A DNA stretch of 22,671 nucleotides from PWND01 sp964601515 (GCA_964601515.1 CAZRNU010000042.1:1-22671), one strand, 5' to 3'. Counted from the stretch's first letter, positions 1 through 9,429 are shown. The notes: generated by a model from the letters alone, not told the origin. Numbers and translations: made by a program.

Positions 1-848
1 CCAATATCCACAAATTTGGGGATAATAATTTCTTCATCTTTTATTTGACCATTAACTAATGGAAAATGCTTTAAACTTTCAGTTACGGCTTTTACAAAGA
101 ATGACATGAATCCAAGTTTTACTCCATATTTGTTATAAAAAGATTCCTTATTCCTGTTTCTAATCTCAAGAATGTTACTCATATCAACTTCGTTGAAAGT
201 TGTAAGCATGGCAGTCTCGTTTTTTACTGAAACCAAACGCTCTGCAATTTTCCGCCTAATGGTCGACATTTTTATTACTTCTTCTTCTCTAACAGGGTTT
301 TCAACCTGCATAGCATCAAAATCAAACTCTTTTTTGTCATTTCCCGTCGAAAACTGTTTTGATATTGCATCAAGTATATCCTGTTTTGTAATTCTAGTGC
401 TGTTTGGATTTGGAATCTTGATGTTGTGCTCATCCAAAAGTTTTTGAGCCTGAGGTGTGAAAGTAATCTGAGATTGTGCGATGTCAGATGCCTTAGTTTC
501 GGTAGGCTTTATGACTACTGGTTTTTCAGGAATGATTTCCTCTTTTGGTTTGGCATGAGGTGTCTCTTTTATTAATTCCTGAGGCTTAGTTTCCGCATTT
601 TCAGGCTTAGCTGCATCAGTGTCTATTTTTCCTATTAAACTACCTACTTCAAGATTTGAACCTTCGGCCACTTTTATTGAAATTTTGCCCGAAACTTCTG
701 CGTTTATTGTAAGAGTGGCTTTGTCGGAATCAATTTCAGCTATTTCCTGATCTTTTTCAATATAATCTCCATCGTTTACAAGCCATTTGGCTAAAGAAAC
801 ATGTGTTATCGATTCTCCAACTTGTGGGAGTTTTATGTCTACTATCAT
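1..848 (-). CDS. sucB: 2-oxoglutarate dehydrogenase E2 (dihydrolipoyl succinyltransferase), 3' end outside window
   Basis: E2 carries succinyl groups on a lipoyl arm and transfers them to CoA in the TCA cycle, in the cytosol. The 282 visible residues begin MIVDIKLPQVGESI. They show an N-terminal lipoyl domain (about 1-77) with the lipoylated lysine at K43 in EIDSDKA. A Pro/Glu/Lys-rich linker follows (about 78-118), then a somewhat degenerate E1/E3-binding domain (about 120-152, ending STRITKQDILDAI). The acyltransferase catalytic domain begins near residue 175 (MSTIRRKIAERL). The catalytic His-x3-Asp-Gly motif lies beyond base 1. The ATG at 848 is 13 bases past the E1 stop, so the two are almost certainly one operon. 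The single lipoyl domain and E1 partner favour the 2-oxoglutarate over the pyruvate complex. The reading frame is open to the window edge. Confidence 0.95.
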   Translation of the reverse strand, partial: MIVDIKLPQVGESITHVSLAKWLVNDGDYIEKDQEIAEIDSDKATLTINAEVSGKISIKVAEGSNLEVGSLIGKIDTDAAKPENAETKPQELIKETPHAKPKEEIIPEKPVVIKPTETKASDIAQSQITFTPQAQKLLDEHNIKIPNPNSTRITKQDILDAISKQFSTGNDKKEFDFDAMQVENPVREEEVIKMSTIRRKIAERLVSVKNETAMLTTFNEVDMSNILEIRNRNKESFYNKYGVKLGFMSFFVKAVTESLKHFPLVNGQIKDEEIIIPKFVDI

Positions 849-861
849 AATTGAAATTTTT

Positions 862-3648
862 CTAATTCTTTAAATGACTAATGCATAATTGTTTACATTC
901 TCTGCAAACATCATCACATTCACATTCTTCAAACGATTTCTCAACAATTTTTCGTTGCTGCATTTTGTGAAATTGTGAAGATCCGCTTGCTGGACTTGCG
1001 CTAGGAGGCCTTGCAATCACGCTTAAGTTGAATGAACTAAGATGATTTTTAAGAAATGGCCATGCTCCCATATTTTCAGGCTCTTCTTGTACCCAAATGA
1101 TTTTTTTTGCATTAAAATATTTCTGTTTTATAAATTCTAATTGCTTAAAAGGTGTCGGATAAATTTGTTCCAGCCTTATTATTGCAGTATTTTCAATGTT
1201 TTTGCTTTCCTTTTCGGACAATAAATCATAGTATATTTTCCCTGTACAAAGAATAATTCTTTCAATTTTTTCAGCAGATGCAGTTTTGTCATCAATAACT
1301 TCATTAAACTTTCCGTTTGATAATTCTTCAATTGGCGAAACACAAGCCGGATGCCTTAACGTGCTTTTTGGAGAAAAAAGTATTAATGGTTTGCGGTAAT
1401 CTCTTTTAATTTGTCTTCTGAGAAGGTGAAATAGATTTGCAGGTGTAGTGCAATTAACTATTTGCATATTGTTGTTGGCGCACATTGTTAAAAATCTTTC
1501 CATTCTGGCAGACGAGTGCTCAGGTCCTTGGCCCTCAAATCCATGAGGAAGGTACATAACGAGTCCGTTGCTAATTTTCCATTTTTCTTCAGCTCCACTA
1601 AGGTAATTATCTATAATTATTTGTGCTCCATTAAAAAAGTCGCCAAATTGAGCTTCCCAAATAACAAGATTTTGAGGTGCTCCAAGAGCATAACCATATT
1701 CAAATCCCAGCACACCATATTCCGACAACAGAGAATTATATATTTCAAATTTGCCCTGTTCTTCTGAAATGTTGCTTAATGGTATATATTCTAATTCTGA
1801 GTCTTCCATTTTTAATACAGCATGACGATGGCTGAATGTCCCTCTCTCGACGTCCTGCCCGGAAATCCTTATATTAACTCCTTCGTTTAGCAGTGATGCA
1901 TAAGCCAATGCTTCTCCCATTGCCCAATCAATCACTTTAGATTCATTAACCATAGCATTTCTTTCGTGCATTAGCCTGGTGGTTTTATTGAAGAAAGGCA
2001 TTCCCTTTGGAAGTTGAGATATTTTATTTCCCAGTTCAATTATGGTTTGAAGACTTACAGAAGTGTTTATTTTTCCATCAGCGTCGCATTCAACGCATTT
2101 TCTGTAATTCTTCCAGATATTTTCTAAAAATGGATAAACAGTGTTTTTTTCAATACTTTTTGCAACTTCAAGTTCTTTGTCTAGTAATGTTGTATATTCA
2201 TTCCTTATTTGTTCAGGTATTTCTTGGTTAAAACCATCAATTAGCTGAAGTTTTTCCAAATATATTTTTGCCGGATTGGGATGCTTAGCTATTGCTTTAT
2301 ATAGAACCGGCTGTGTAAATCTTGGTTCGTCACTTTCATTATGTCCGTATTTTCTATAGCATAACAGATCAACATAAACATCAATATTAAATCTTTGTCT
2401 GAATTCCATTGCCAATTCTATTGTGTAAACAACAGCCTCAGCATCGTCGCCATTTACGTGAAAGATTGGAGATTGAATAGTTTTAGCCACATCTGTACAG
2501 TATGTGCTGCTCCTTGCATCAGTATAGTTTGTTGTAAAGCCCAGCTGATTGTTTATGATAAGATGTAATGTTCCTCCGGTTTTATATCCATCAAGCTTCG
2601 ACATTTGAATTACTTCATAAACAATGCCTTGGCCTGCAATTGCTGCATCTCCATGAATAAGAATTGGCATTAGCTTTTGATAGTTTCCATTGTGTTGTAA
2701 ATCTATTTTTGCCCTGCTTAGTCCTTCAACTACAGGGTCAACGGTTTCAAGGTGGCTTGGATTCGGGCAAATGCTAAGTTTAACTGTTTCTCCGGTTTTT
2801 GTTTTAGTTTCCAATGTGCAGCCAAGATGATATTTTACGTCACCTAATACTGTTTCATCATCATACTCTTTTCCTTCAAATTCACTAAAAAGCTCATGGA
2901 ATGGTTTTTTTAGAATATTCCCAAGAATGTTTAGGCGGCCTCTGTGAGCCATTCCAATAACATATTCTGATAAGCCAAGCTCTGATCCTTTTTCAATTGC
3001 AGAATGAAGTGCCGGAATCAACGATTCGCATCCCTCTAATGAAAATCTTTTTTGCCCTGTGAATCTTTTGTTAAGAAATTGTTCGAATTCAACTCCATGG
3101 ATGAGATTTTTTAATATCTCCATTTTCTTTTCGTAGGAATACGTGGGACTGTTTTTTGATTTTTCCATCCTGCTCCTAAGCCATTCAACTATTTCAGGGG
3201 TTCGAATATACATATATTCAACTCCTATGCTTTGACAATATGTTTTTTGTAAATGCTCAACAATTTCTTTAAGAGTAGCATCGCCGATTCCTATTTCATT
3301 ACCTGCTTTAAATTTAGTGTTAAGGTCTTTTTCAGTAAGTCCGAAATTTTCAATGTCTAAACTAGGAGAGTACTTTCTTCTAGTTCGAACTGGATTTGTT
3401 TTAGTGAAAAGATGTCCTCTCTCTCTGTAGGCATTTATTAAATCGATAACATTAAATTCGTTTCTGTGAATTTGTGATTCTGCAATTGCAGGAGCTTTTT
3501 TCACAGGATAATGCACTTGTGCAAAATCGAATCCTTCAAAAAATTTTTTCCACTGAATATCAACAGAGTTGTTGTCGTTGCGATATTTTTTATACAGCTC
3601 TTCTATTGAATCAGGAGTAAGGTTGCTAAGGTAATTGTTGTTATCCAT
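862..3648 (-). CDS. sucA: 2-oxoglutarate dehydrogenase E1 component
   Basis: This thiamine-diphosphate enzyme decarboxylates 2-oxoglutarate and succinylates the E2 lipoyl arm. At 928 residues it matches the usual SucA length (about 930). Family motifs occur in order: an N-terminal E2-binding segment (YLSNLTPDSIEELYKKYRND), GMAHRGRLNIL with His at about 235, HGDAAIAGQGIVYEV, NNQLGFTT, HVNGDDAEAV, YRKYGHNESDEPRFTQP, SGQDVERGTFSHRHAV, FGDFFNGAQIIIDNY, LPHGFEGQGPEHSSARMERF and QEEPENMGAWPF. I start at the ATG at 3648 (MDNNNYLSNL). The reading frame stays open to a TTG at 3720, but those residues are not family-like and a good promoter lies between 3648 and 3704. An oddity is the Cys-rich C-terminus, where five Cys and a His fall in the last 22 residues. 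The E2 gene follows after 13 bases. Confidence 0.96.
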   Translation of the reverse strand: MDNNNYLSNLTPDSIEELYKKYRNDNNSVDIQWKKFFEGFDFAQVHYPVKKAPAIAESQIHRNEFNVIDLINAYRERGHLFTKTNPVRTRRKYSPSLDIENFGLTEKDLNTKFKAGNEIGIGDATLKEIVEHLQKTYCQSIGVEYMYIRTPEIVEWLRSRMEKSKNSPTYSYEKKMEILKNLIHGVEFEQFLNKRFTGQKRFSLEGCESLIPALHSAIEKGSELGLSEYVIGMAHRGRLNILGNILKKPFHELFSEFEGKEYDDETVLGDVKYHLGCTLETKTKTGETVKLSICPNPSHLETVDPVVEGLSRAKIDLQHNGNYQKLMPILIHGDAAIAGQGIVYEVIQMSKLDGYKTGGTLHLIINNQLGFTTNYTDARSSTYCTDVAKTIQSPIFHVNGDDAEAVVYTIELAMEFRQRFNIDVYVDLLCYRKYGHNESDEPRFTQPVLYKAIAKHPNPAKIYLEKLQLIDGFNQEIPEQIRNEYTTLLDKELEVAKSIEKNTVYPFLENIWKNYRKCVECDADGKINTSVSLQTIIELGNKISQLPKGMPFFNKTTRLMHERNAMVNESKVIDWAMGEALAYASLLNEGVNIRISGQDVERGTFSHRHAVLKMEDSELEYIPLSNISEEQGKFEIYNSLLSEYGVLGFEYGYALGAPQNLVIWEAQFGDFFNGAQIIIDNYLSGAEEKWKISNGLVMYLPHGFEGQGPEHSSARMERFLTMCANNNMQIVNCTTPANLFHLLRRQIKRDYRKPLILFSPKSTLRHPACVSPIEELSNGKFNEVIDDKTASAEKIERIILCTGKIYYDLLSEKESKNIENTAIIRLEQIYPTPFKQLEFIKQKYFNAKKIIWVQEEPENMGAWPFLKNHLSSFNLSVIARPPSASPASGSSQFHKMQQRKIVEKSFEECECDDVCRECKQLCISHLKN

Positions 3649-3673
3649 ATATGGAGTTTTCTCAAATATATTA

Positions 3674-3704
3674 CAAAAATAAGACAGAATATTTATGTTG
3701 CCAA
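3674..3704 (-). promoter_or_regulatory. Candidate Bacteroidota promoter for sucA-sucB
   Basis: Read on the minus strand, TTG (3702-3704) is followed after 20 bases by TATTTTTG (3674-3681). This is a full match to the Bacteroidota -7 consensus TAnnTTTG with an accepted spacer to the -33 TTG. Transcription would start near 3667, leaving a leader of about 20 bases before the ATG at 3648. This argues against the upstream TTG start. The other side of this 224-base intergenic region (3649-3872) must also hold the promoter of the divergent PKD gene. There I see only a poor -7 candidate (TATCTTGC at 3838-3845) and no convincing -33 box. Confidence 0.45.
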
Positions 3705-3872
3705 TATAAACACAAATCAAATGTTTTTGTTCCGATAAATTAATTTTTTTGAAATATCATTTTGGTTTGTGCTTGACAAATATTGTTAATGCAACAAATT
3801 AAAGGGTTTTTCGTACAAATATTTACGTAAAATTTTGTATCTTGCAAACAATATAATTTCCTAATATTTGTG

Positions 3873-6800
3873 ATGAAAAAGTTTTCTGTGTTAGTTTTAT
3901 TCTTATTGACAGTTGCCCTGAAGCCTGGTTTTGGGCAGACTGACACAGAGTTTTGGTTTGCAGCGCCTAGAATTACTACTGGTCATGGAACCGGAGGTGT
4001 TCCAATATACATAAGACTTGCATCAGCAAATTTAGCATCAGATATTACAATTTCAGTTCCGGCAAATCCGGCTTTTACACCNNNNNNNNNNNNNNNNNNN
4101 NNNNNNNNNNNNNNNNNNNNNNNNNNNNNNNNNNNNNNNNNNNNNNNNNNNNNNNNNNNNNNNNNNNNNNNNNNNNNNNNNACAGCCGGAGCTTATCCGC
4201 GCACAGGTCAGTTAGCAGCTAACAGGTTAATTGGGACTCACGTTGTTAGCAATAAACCTATTGCTGTTACAACAGCCGACGACTCAGTTAGAGCTAATGA
4301 AGCAAATGATTGGGGTTGCAGAGATTTAATCGGAGATCAGATTGTCCCGGTTAGTATTTTGGGTGATGAATATATTGCTATGAGAGGCAGATTGTATCAA
4401 CCTCCTGCGAATTCGATGTATGAGTCGTTTTATGTAATTGCAACTGCACCTTCTACTCAGATTTTTGTTGATGGTATTTTAAGGGCTACTATTAATGCAG
4501 GCCAAAGCTATCGCCACGAATTTACAGCTCAAGCACACTATATCAATTCTTCTGACCCGATTTATGTTTATCATGTTGCCGGATTTGGTTGTGAGATGGG
4601 TGGTGGATTGTTGCCGCCTATTAGCGTTTGTACAGGTAGCACTCAAGTCTCATTTACCAGATCAAAAGGTGAAAGTTTTTTCTTAAATATATTAGTGAGA
4701 GTGGGAGCGGAAGATGGTTTCATTCTAAATGGGAATGGGCCAAATACTGTTATAAATCAGGCAATATTTAATCCGGTTCCGGGTACTGATAAATGGTTGG
4801 CCGGTGAAATTGAGCTTAGCCCTGTTGCCACTATACCCGTTGGGGTAGCCAGCCTAATCTCAAATACTAAGGATGTATTCCATCTAGGTATTATAAACGG
4901 GGGGCCAGGAAGTGGTACAATGTATGGTTATTTTTCCGATTTTAATATGCTCGACGTACAAAGTGTAATAGCAGGTGTTGGAACCGATATAGAGTTATTC
5001 TGCCATGGCTACCCTATACAACTTCTTGCAACCGGAGGCACTAGCTATGTATGGGAACCCCCTGATTTTCTTGATGATCCATTTAGCCCGACTCCGATTG
5101 CTTTGCCTGATACAACAATTAGGTATACTGTAACAGTTAGTGGAGCATGCGATATGACTGATGAAGCTAGTTTAACGCTAGTTATTACTGATCCTGTTAA
5201 AGCGATATTTTCTACAAGTCAGATTAGTGGATGTTCTCCTCTGGAAATATCAGTTTTTAATCATTCTATAGGTGTGACTAATTACTCATGGCGATTTGGT
5301 GATGGGCAGGTATCAAGTATAAATATGTCAGAGTTTGCCTATACTTATGTTAATGATACGGATGTTCCTCAGCAATATCAATTGATGCTGGTAGGACGAA
5401 ATCCGTATTTCTGCGTTGATACTATGTTTACTTATATTACAGTAAACCCCGAAGTAAAGGCAGAAGCAAGAGCAAATGTAATTTCAGGGTGTGCACCATT
5501 AGATGTTGATTTTGAAAGCGTAACATCAGGTGCTACTAAATACCTCTGGAAGTTTGGTGATGGTGGTGAAACAACTCAAGAAAACCCTACGCACAGGTTT
5601 CATAATTATACTGATGAAGAAATTAGTTATCAGGTCGTTTTAAAAGCTTCTTCAGATTTTGGCTGTGTTGATTATGACACTTTGTATGTTAATGTTAAAC
5701 CATATCTCAAAGGAGGGTTTGCATTTAGTGATCCTGAATATTGCAGTCCGATAAACCTTGAAATAAATAATACTTCTGTTGGATTTATAAGTAGTTTTTC
5801 TTGGGATTTTGATGATGGCCAGGCAACTCAGGATATAGCTGACTCTTCATTTTATTATTTATTTGAAAATACCGGAGATGTGCCAATTACCCATTTTATT
5901 GAGTTAGTTGTTGAAAATGTATTTGGATGTACTGATACAATAATTAAACCTGTTATAATACTACCTAACATTAAATCAGATTTTTCAATTGATGTTGCCT
6001 CAGCCGGATGTAATCCTTTAGATGTTGATTTTACAAATCTTTCTGAAGGAGCAACAAGTTATTTGTGGACTTTTGGGTTAGATCAGGGAAGCTCGATGCT
6101 TGAAAATCCTAATCATGTTTTTATTAATAATGACCCTGAGAATGTTGCTGATTTCTTTGTGCAGCTAATATCTACATCTGATTATGGATGTAAGGATACT
6201 TCTGATATTTTGATTCAAGTTTATCCGCGAACTGAGGCAGATTTTTCAACGGATTATGCTGAGTATTGTGCTCCTCAGGATGTTGGTTTTACTAATCTTT
6301 CAATTGGTGGTTCCTCGTTTTTGTGGGATTTTGGAGATGGGGCAGTTGTTTATTCAGATGATGCTGTCGTAAATCATACTTTTTATAATCAAGGAAATGA
6401 TGCTGAAACTTTTCTTGTTACACTTACTATTGAAAATGATTTTGGATGTCAAAGTGTTATAACAAGACCAGTTATTATTTATCCCGAAATTACAGCTGCA
6501 TTTTTTACTGAAACTTCAGGTTGTCATCCTTTAGAAATTGACTTTTTAAACAATTCAATCGGAGCATCTAGTTATTACTGGGAATTCGGAGACGGTGGCT
6601 CTTCAGATGTTGTTAATCCGAATAGAATATACTACAACCCTAGTCATACAGATATTGCTTATGCAACAGTGAGGCTTTTTGTGTCATCAGCATTTGGGTG
6701 TAGGGATACAACTGAAACTTTAATTACTATTTTTCCTAAACCTTTAGCTGAGTTTGAGACTGATAATAGTCAAGGTTGTGCTCCTCTAGATGTAAACTTT

Positions 6801-9359
6801 TCAGATCAGACAATAGGTGGCTTGCAATTGTTATGGAGTTTTGGAGATGGGGTAGAAACGAATGCAGGCATTGGAAATCAGAGTCACATTTATAATAATT
6901 CAACAGATAATGCAATACTTTTTAATCCTGAACTTTTTGTTACAAATCAATATGGATGTATTGATACTTTGTCATATTTTATAAATGTTTTTCCTGAAAT
7001 TATTGCTGAGTATAATCTATCAATCACTGAAGGATGTCATCCACTGGAGGTAACATTAAGTAATTTATCTTCAGGTGCTTCAGCCACTAATCCTTTTCAA
7101 TGGAATTATGGTGATGGAAGTTCATCTTCAGAAACCGGGAATTCGCATACACATATATTTGAAAATCCAAGTCATATAAATATTGCTGAATATCAAATTA
7201 AGCTGAATGCAAAATCTAGTTATGGTTGTGTTGATTCTTTAATAAAAAGCGTTAGAGTTTTTCCAAAACCTAAATCATTGTACGATTCTCCTGATGATGC
7301 TATATGCAGTCCTGCTAGTGTTTTATTTACAGACCAGTCTATTGGAGGTTTGTTTTATACATGGAACTTTGGCGATGGGTCACAATCCGGAGTGTCAGGG
7401 AATGTTACTCATACATTTAATCAGCCTGCCGGACAGGGTATTGGGTGGTTTGAAACATCCTTGTACATTGTAAATCAATATGGTTGCAATGATACATATT
7501 CTAAACAGGTGAAAGTTTATCCTTTGGTTACTTCATCATTTGCAGGTAATATTAATGGATGCCACCCCTTAACAGTTAACTTCATTAATAACTCAACAGG
7601 AGGTAATACATATCAGTGGTCATTTGGGGATAATACTTTTTCAAATTTATTTTCGCCTCAAAAACTGTTTAATAATTTTAGTAGTACGAATTCTCAGCAA
7701 TATAATGTAACTCTCACAACTACATCAGAATATGGCTGTGTTGCATCTTATCAAAGACCGGTTAATGTTTATCCGGTGCCTAAATCTGAATTTACCATCA
7801 CCCCAAATCAAGCCTGTTCTCCAGTTAATGTCAGGATAAACAACCTTTCTGTTGGGGGATCCAATTTTAATTGGAATTTCGGGAATGGCTCATCCACGAA
7901 TTCTAGTCCGGTTTTCTATCGAGAATTTAAAAACCAAACAACTGAACCAATAACTTTCAACGTTTTGCTAAATGTTGGCAATACAAATGGTTGCAGTAGT
8001 CAGTATTCTCAATCTGTTTTGGTTTATCCTGAAGTTAAAGCAGAATTTTCAACTGAATCGGGAGTGCTTTCAGGATGCACTCCAATAACTGTGAATTTTG
8101 TTAATGAATCTGCACTTGCTAATCAGTTTGATTGGTCTTTTGGCGATGGTGTTACAAGTACCTTGTTAAACCCAACTCACATGTTTATCACTACAAATGA
8201 TGTGCAAACGGATTATGATGTAAGGCTTATAGCAACGTCCCAATATGGATGCAAAGATACTGTAGATAAAGTTGTTGAGGTTTATCCTAAGCCAATTGCA
8301 GATTTCTTTGTAGATCCATTTGAGCAGTTTTATCCTTCAACTACTGTTAGTTTACGAAATTTGAGCAGTATTGGTAATTGGGATTTTAAATGGGAGTTAG
8401 GAGATGGGTTTATCTTTAATACAACAAGCAGAGATGAATTTGATTATACTTACCAATGGACCGACGGAGTATATCAAACCAGATATTACGACATAAGTTT
8501 GCAGGCTTCAAATCCTTATTGCAATGACATAATTACAAAGCAGATTATGATTAAAGCCCCTCATCCTGTGGTTGGGTTTTCACCATCGGCTCAAGGATGT
8601 CCTCCCTTTGAAGTCCAATTTGTAAATCAATCTCTTTATGGATTATATTATTATTGGGATTTCGGAGATGGGAATACATCAAATGCAGTAAGTCCATTTC
8701 ATATATTTGAAGAACCTGGTAATTTTCTTGTAAAGTTAGTGGTTGAAGGTGATGGAGGATTAGATTCTGCATATCAGACGATTACGGTTTTTTATCCACC
8801 GATTGCAGATTTTAGAGTAGATCCGGATAGTGTGCAGTTGCCATATGACTTTGTTAGAATGATAAATCTTAGTAGTTTAGGAGCCACATTTGAATGGCAT
8901 TTTGGGGATGGGGCTGTCTCTTTTGACTTTGAGCCTATCCATTATTATCCGGAAGCAGGAGTTTATGATATTACATTAACAGTTGGTACAGATACTTATC
9001 CGCAGTGTTTTGATTCAATGACAAAATTAGGTGCTGTAGTTGCCGCAGAGCCATGTAATATTTATTTCCCCAATGCATTTATTCCTGATGCTTCAGGGCC
9101 TCAGGGCGGAAGTTATGTTATTGGCGATCCGTCAAACAAAATTTTTCATCCACTGCAGGAAGGAATAGAAGAATATGTTCTAGAAATATATAATCGTTGG
9201 GGTGAATTAATCTTTCGGACAGAAGATGTGAATTTTGGTTGGGATGGTTATTATAAAGGAAAACTTGTAAATACAGGAGTCTATGTATATAAAGCATGGG
9301 CAACATGTAGTAATGGTAGTAAAATAAAAAAAGCAGGAGATGTAACAGTTTACAGATAA
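3873..9359 (+). CDS. Giant secreted PKD-repeat protein with T9SS type B (gliding motility-associated) C-terminal domain
   Basis: This is a probable cell-surface or secreted adhesin-like protein of about 1,828 residues. A signal peptide (MKKFSVLVLFLLTVALKPGFGQ) leads into an IgGFc-binding-like region (about 23-355; note TDTEFWFAAP, SNKPIAVTTADDS, DLIGDQIVPV). An Ig/PKD-like segment follows (about 365-439), then 15 PKD-like repeats (440-1727) with WxFGDG-type motifs. A type B C-terminal sorting domain ends the protein (1728-1828; FPNAFIPD, EEYVLEIYNRWGELIF, GWDGYYKGK, GVYVYKA). I start at the ATG at 3873; the in-frame GTG at 3870 is the alternative. A 100-N gap interrupts codons about 70-103 and the true gap length is unknown, although the frame is the same on both sides. 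Export through the T9SS is inferred from the C-terminal domain. The next gene encodes the expected PorP/SprF-type helper. The ligand cannot be read from sequence. Confidence 0.92.
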   Translation: MKKFSVLVLFLLTVALKPGFGQTDTEFWFAAPRITTGHGTGGVPIYIRLASANLASDITISVPANPAFTXXXXXXXXXXXXXXXXXXXXXXXXXXXXXXXXXXTAGAYPRTGQLAANRLIGTHVVSNKPIAVTTADDSVRANEANDWGCRDLIGDQIVPVSILGDEYIAMRGRLYQPPANSMYESFYVIATAPSTQIFVDGILRATINAGQSYRHEFTAQAHYINSSDPIYVYHVAGFGCEMGGGLLPPISVCTGSTQVSFTRSKGESFFLNILVRVGAEDGFILNGNGPNTVINQAIFNPVPGTDKWLAGEIELSPVATIPVGVASLISNTKDVFHLGIINGGPGSGTMYGYFSDFNMLDVQSVIAGVGTDIELFCHGYPIQLLATGGTSYVWEPPDFLDDPFSPTPIALPDTTIRYTVTVSGACDMTDEASLTLVITDPVKAIFSTSQISGCSPLEISVFNHSIGVTNYSWRFGDGQVSSINMSEFAYTYVNDTDVPQQYQLMLVGRNPYFCVDTMFTYITVNPEVKAEARANVISGCAPLDVDFESVTSGATKYLWKFGDGGETTQENPTHRFHNYTDEEISYQVVLKASSDFGCVDYDTLYVNVKPYLKGGFAFSDPEYCSPINLEINNTSVGFISSFSWDFDDGQATQDIADSSFYYLFENTGDVPITHFIELVVENVFGCTDTIIKPVIILPNIKSDFSIDVASAGCNPLDVDFTNLSEGATSYLWTFGLDQGSSMLENPNHVFINNDPENVADFFVQLISTSDYGCKDTSDILIQVYPRTEADFSTDYAEYCAPQDVGFTNLSIGGSSFLWDFGDGAVVYSDDAVVNHTFYNQGNDAETFLVTLTIENDFGCQSVITRPVIIYPEITAAFFTETSGCHPLEIDFLNNSIGASSYYWEFGDGGSSDVVNPNRIYYNPSHTDIAYATVRLFVSSAFGCRDTTETLITIFPKPLAEFETDNSQGCAPLDVNFSDQTIGGLQLLWSFGDGVETNAGIGNQSHIYNNSTDNAILFNPELFVTNQYGCIDTLSYFINVFPEIIAEYNLSITEGCHPLEVTLSNLSSGASATNPFQWNYGDGSSSSETGNSHTHIFENPSHINIAEYQIKLNAKSSYGCVDSLIKSVRVFPKPKSLYDSPDDAICSPASVLFTDQSIGGLFYTWNFGDGSQSGVSGNVTHTFNQPAGQGIGWFETSLYIVNQYGCNDTYSKQVKVYPLVTSSFAGNINGCHPLTVNFINNSTGGNTYQWSFGDNTFSNLFSPQKLFNNFSSTNSQQYNVTLTTTSEYGCVASYQRPVNVYPVPKSEFTITPNQACSPVNVRINNLSVGGSNFNWNFGNGSSTNSSPVFYREFKNQTTEPITFNVLLNVGNTNGCSSQYSQSVLVYPEVKAEFSTESGVLSGCTPITVNFVNESALANQFDWSFGDGVTSTLLNPTHMFITTNDVQTDYDVRLIATSQYGCKDTVDKVVEVYPKPIADFFVDPFEQFYPSTTVSLRNLSSIGNWDFKWELGDGFIFNTTSRDEFDYTYQWTDGVYQTRYYDISLQASNPYCNDIITKQIMIKAPHPVVGFSPSAQGCPPFEVQFVNQSLYGLYYYWDFGDGNTSNAVSPFHIFEEPGNFLVKLVVEGDGGLDSAYQTITVFYPPIADFRVDPDSVQLPYDFVRMINLSSLGATFEWHFGDGAVSFDFEPIHYYPEAGVYDITLTVGTDTYPQCFDSMTKLGAVVAAEPCNIYFPNAFIPDASGPQGGSYVIGDPSNKIFHPLQEGIEEYVLEIYNRWGELIFRTEDVNFGWDGYYKGKLVNTGVYVYKAWATCSNGSKIKKAGDVTVYR
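4082..4181. other. Assembly gap (100 N)
   Basis: A run of exactly 100 N lies inside the N-terminal domain of the PKD-repeat gene. Exactly 100 is a common placeholder for a gap of unknown size. The coding frame is the same before (ending at 4081) and after (ACA at 4182) if the size is taken literally, which would happen by chance one time in three. Confidence 0.99.
5190..9053 (+). repeat. Array of 15 tandem PKD-like domains with two-domain superperiod
   Basis: Repeat starts fall at 5190, 5451, 5703, 5967, 6228, 6486, 6738, 6996, 7266, 7524, 7776, 8031, 8289, 8562 and 8799. Each repeat is 79-91 residues. A typical repeat has a start like KPxAEF or EVKAEF, then CxPL about 14 residues in, then WxFGDG, then YGCxD, and ends VYP or VFP. 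Degenerate WxFGDG cores occur in repeat 3 (FDDG), 4 (FGLD), 8 (YGDG), 10 (FGDN), 11 (FGNG) and 13 (LGDG). Repeats are diverged at DNA level, so they should not collapse during assembly. Odd and even repeats form two classes (see findings). Confidence 0.9.
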
Positions 9360-9429
9360 ATACATATAAAGAATAAATAGATGTTTGATAAAATTTGTAA
9401 TATTGCCAAGCAAAAATAGTTTTAATTAT

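Noticed and set aside
3649..3720. Extended N-terminus of the 2-oxoglutarate dehydrogenase E1 from a TTG at 3720
   Set aside because: The extra 24 residues do not look like the family, the codon is TTG, and a good promoter lies within this stretch, so the ATG at 3648 is preferred.
3740..3946. Minus-strand open frame of 68 codons across the divergent intergenic region
   Set aside because: It overlaps the signal peptide region of the PKD gene, has no recognisable protein features, and lies where promoters are expected.
5190..9053. CRISPR or satellite-like DNA repeat
   Set aside because: The periodicity is at protein level (PKD domains); the DNA repeats are diverged and have no short identical units with spacers.
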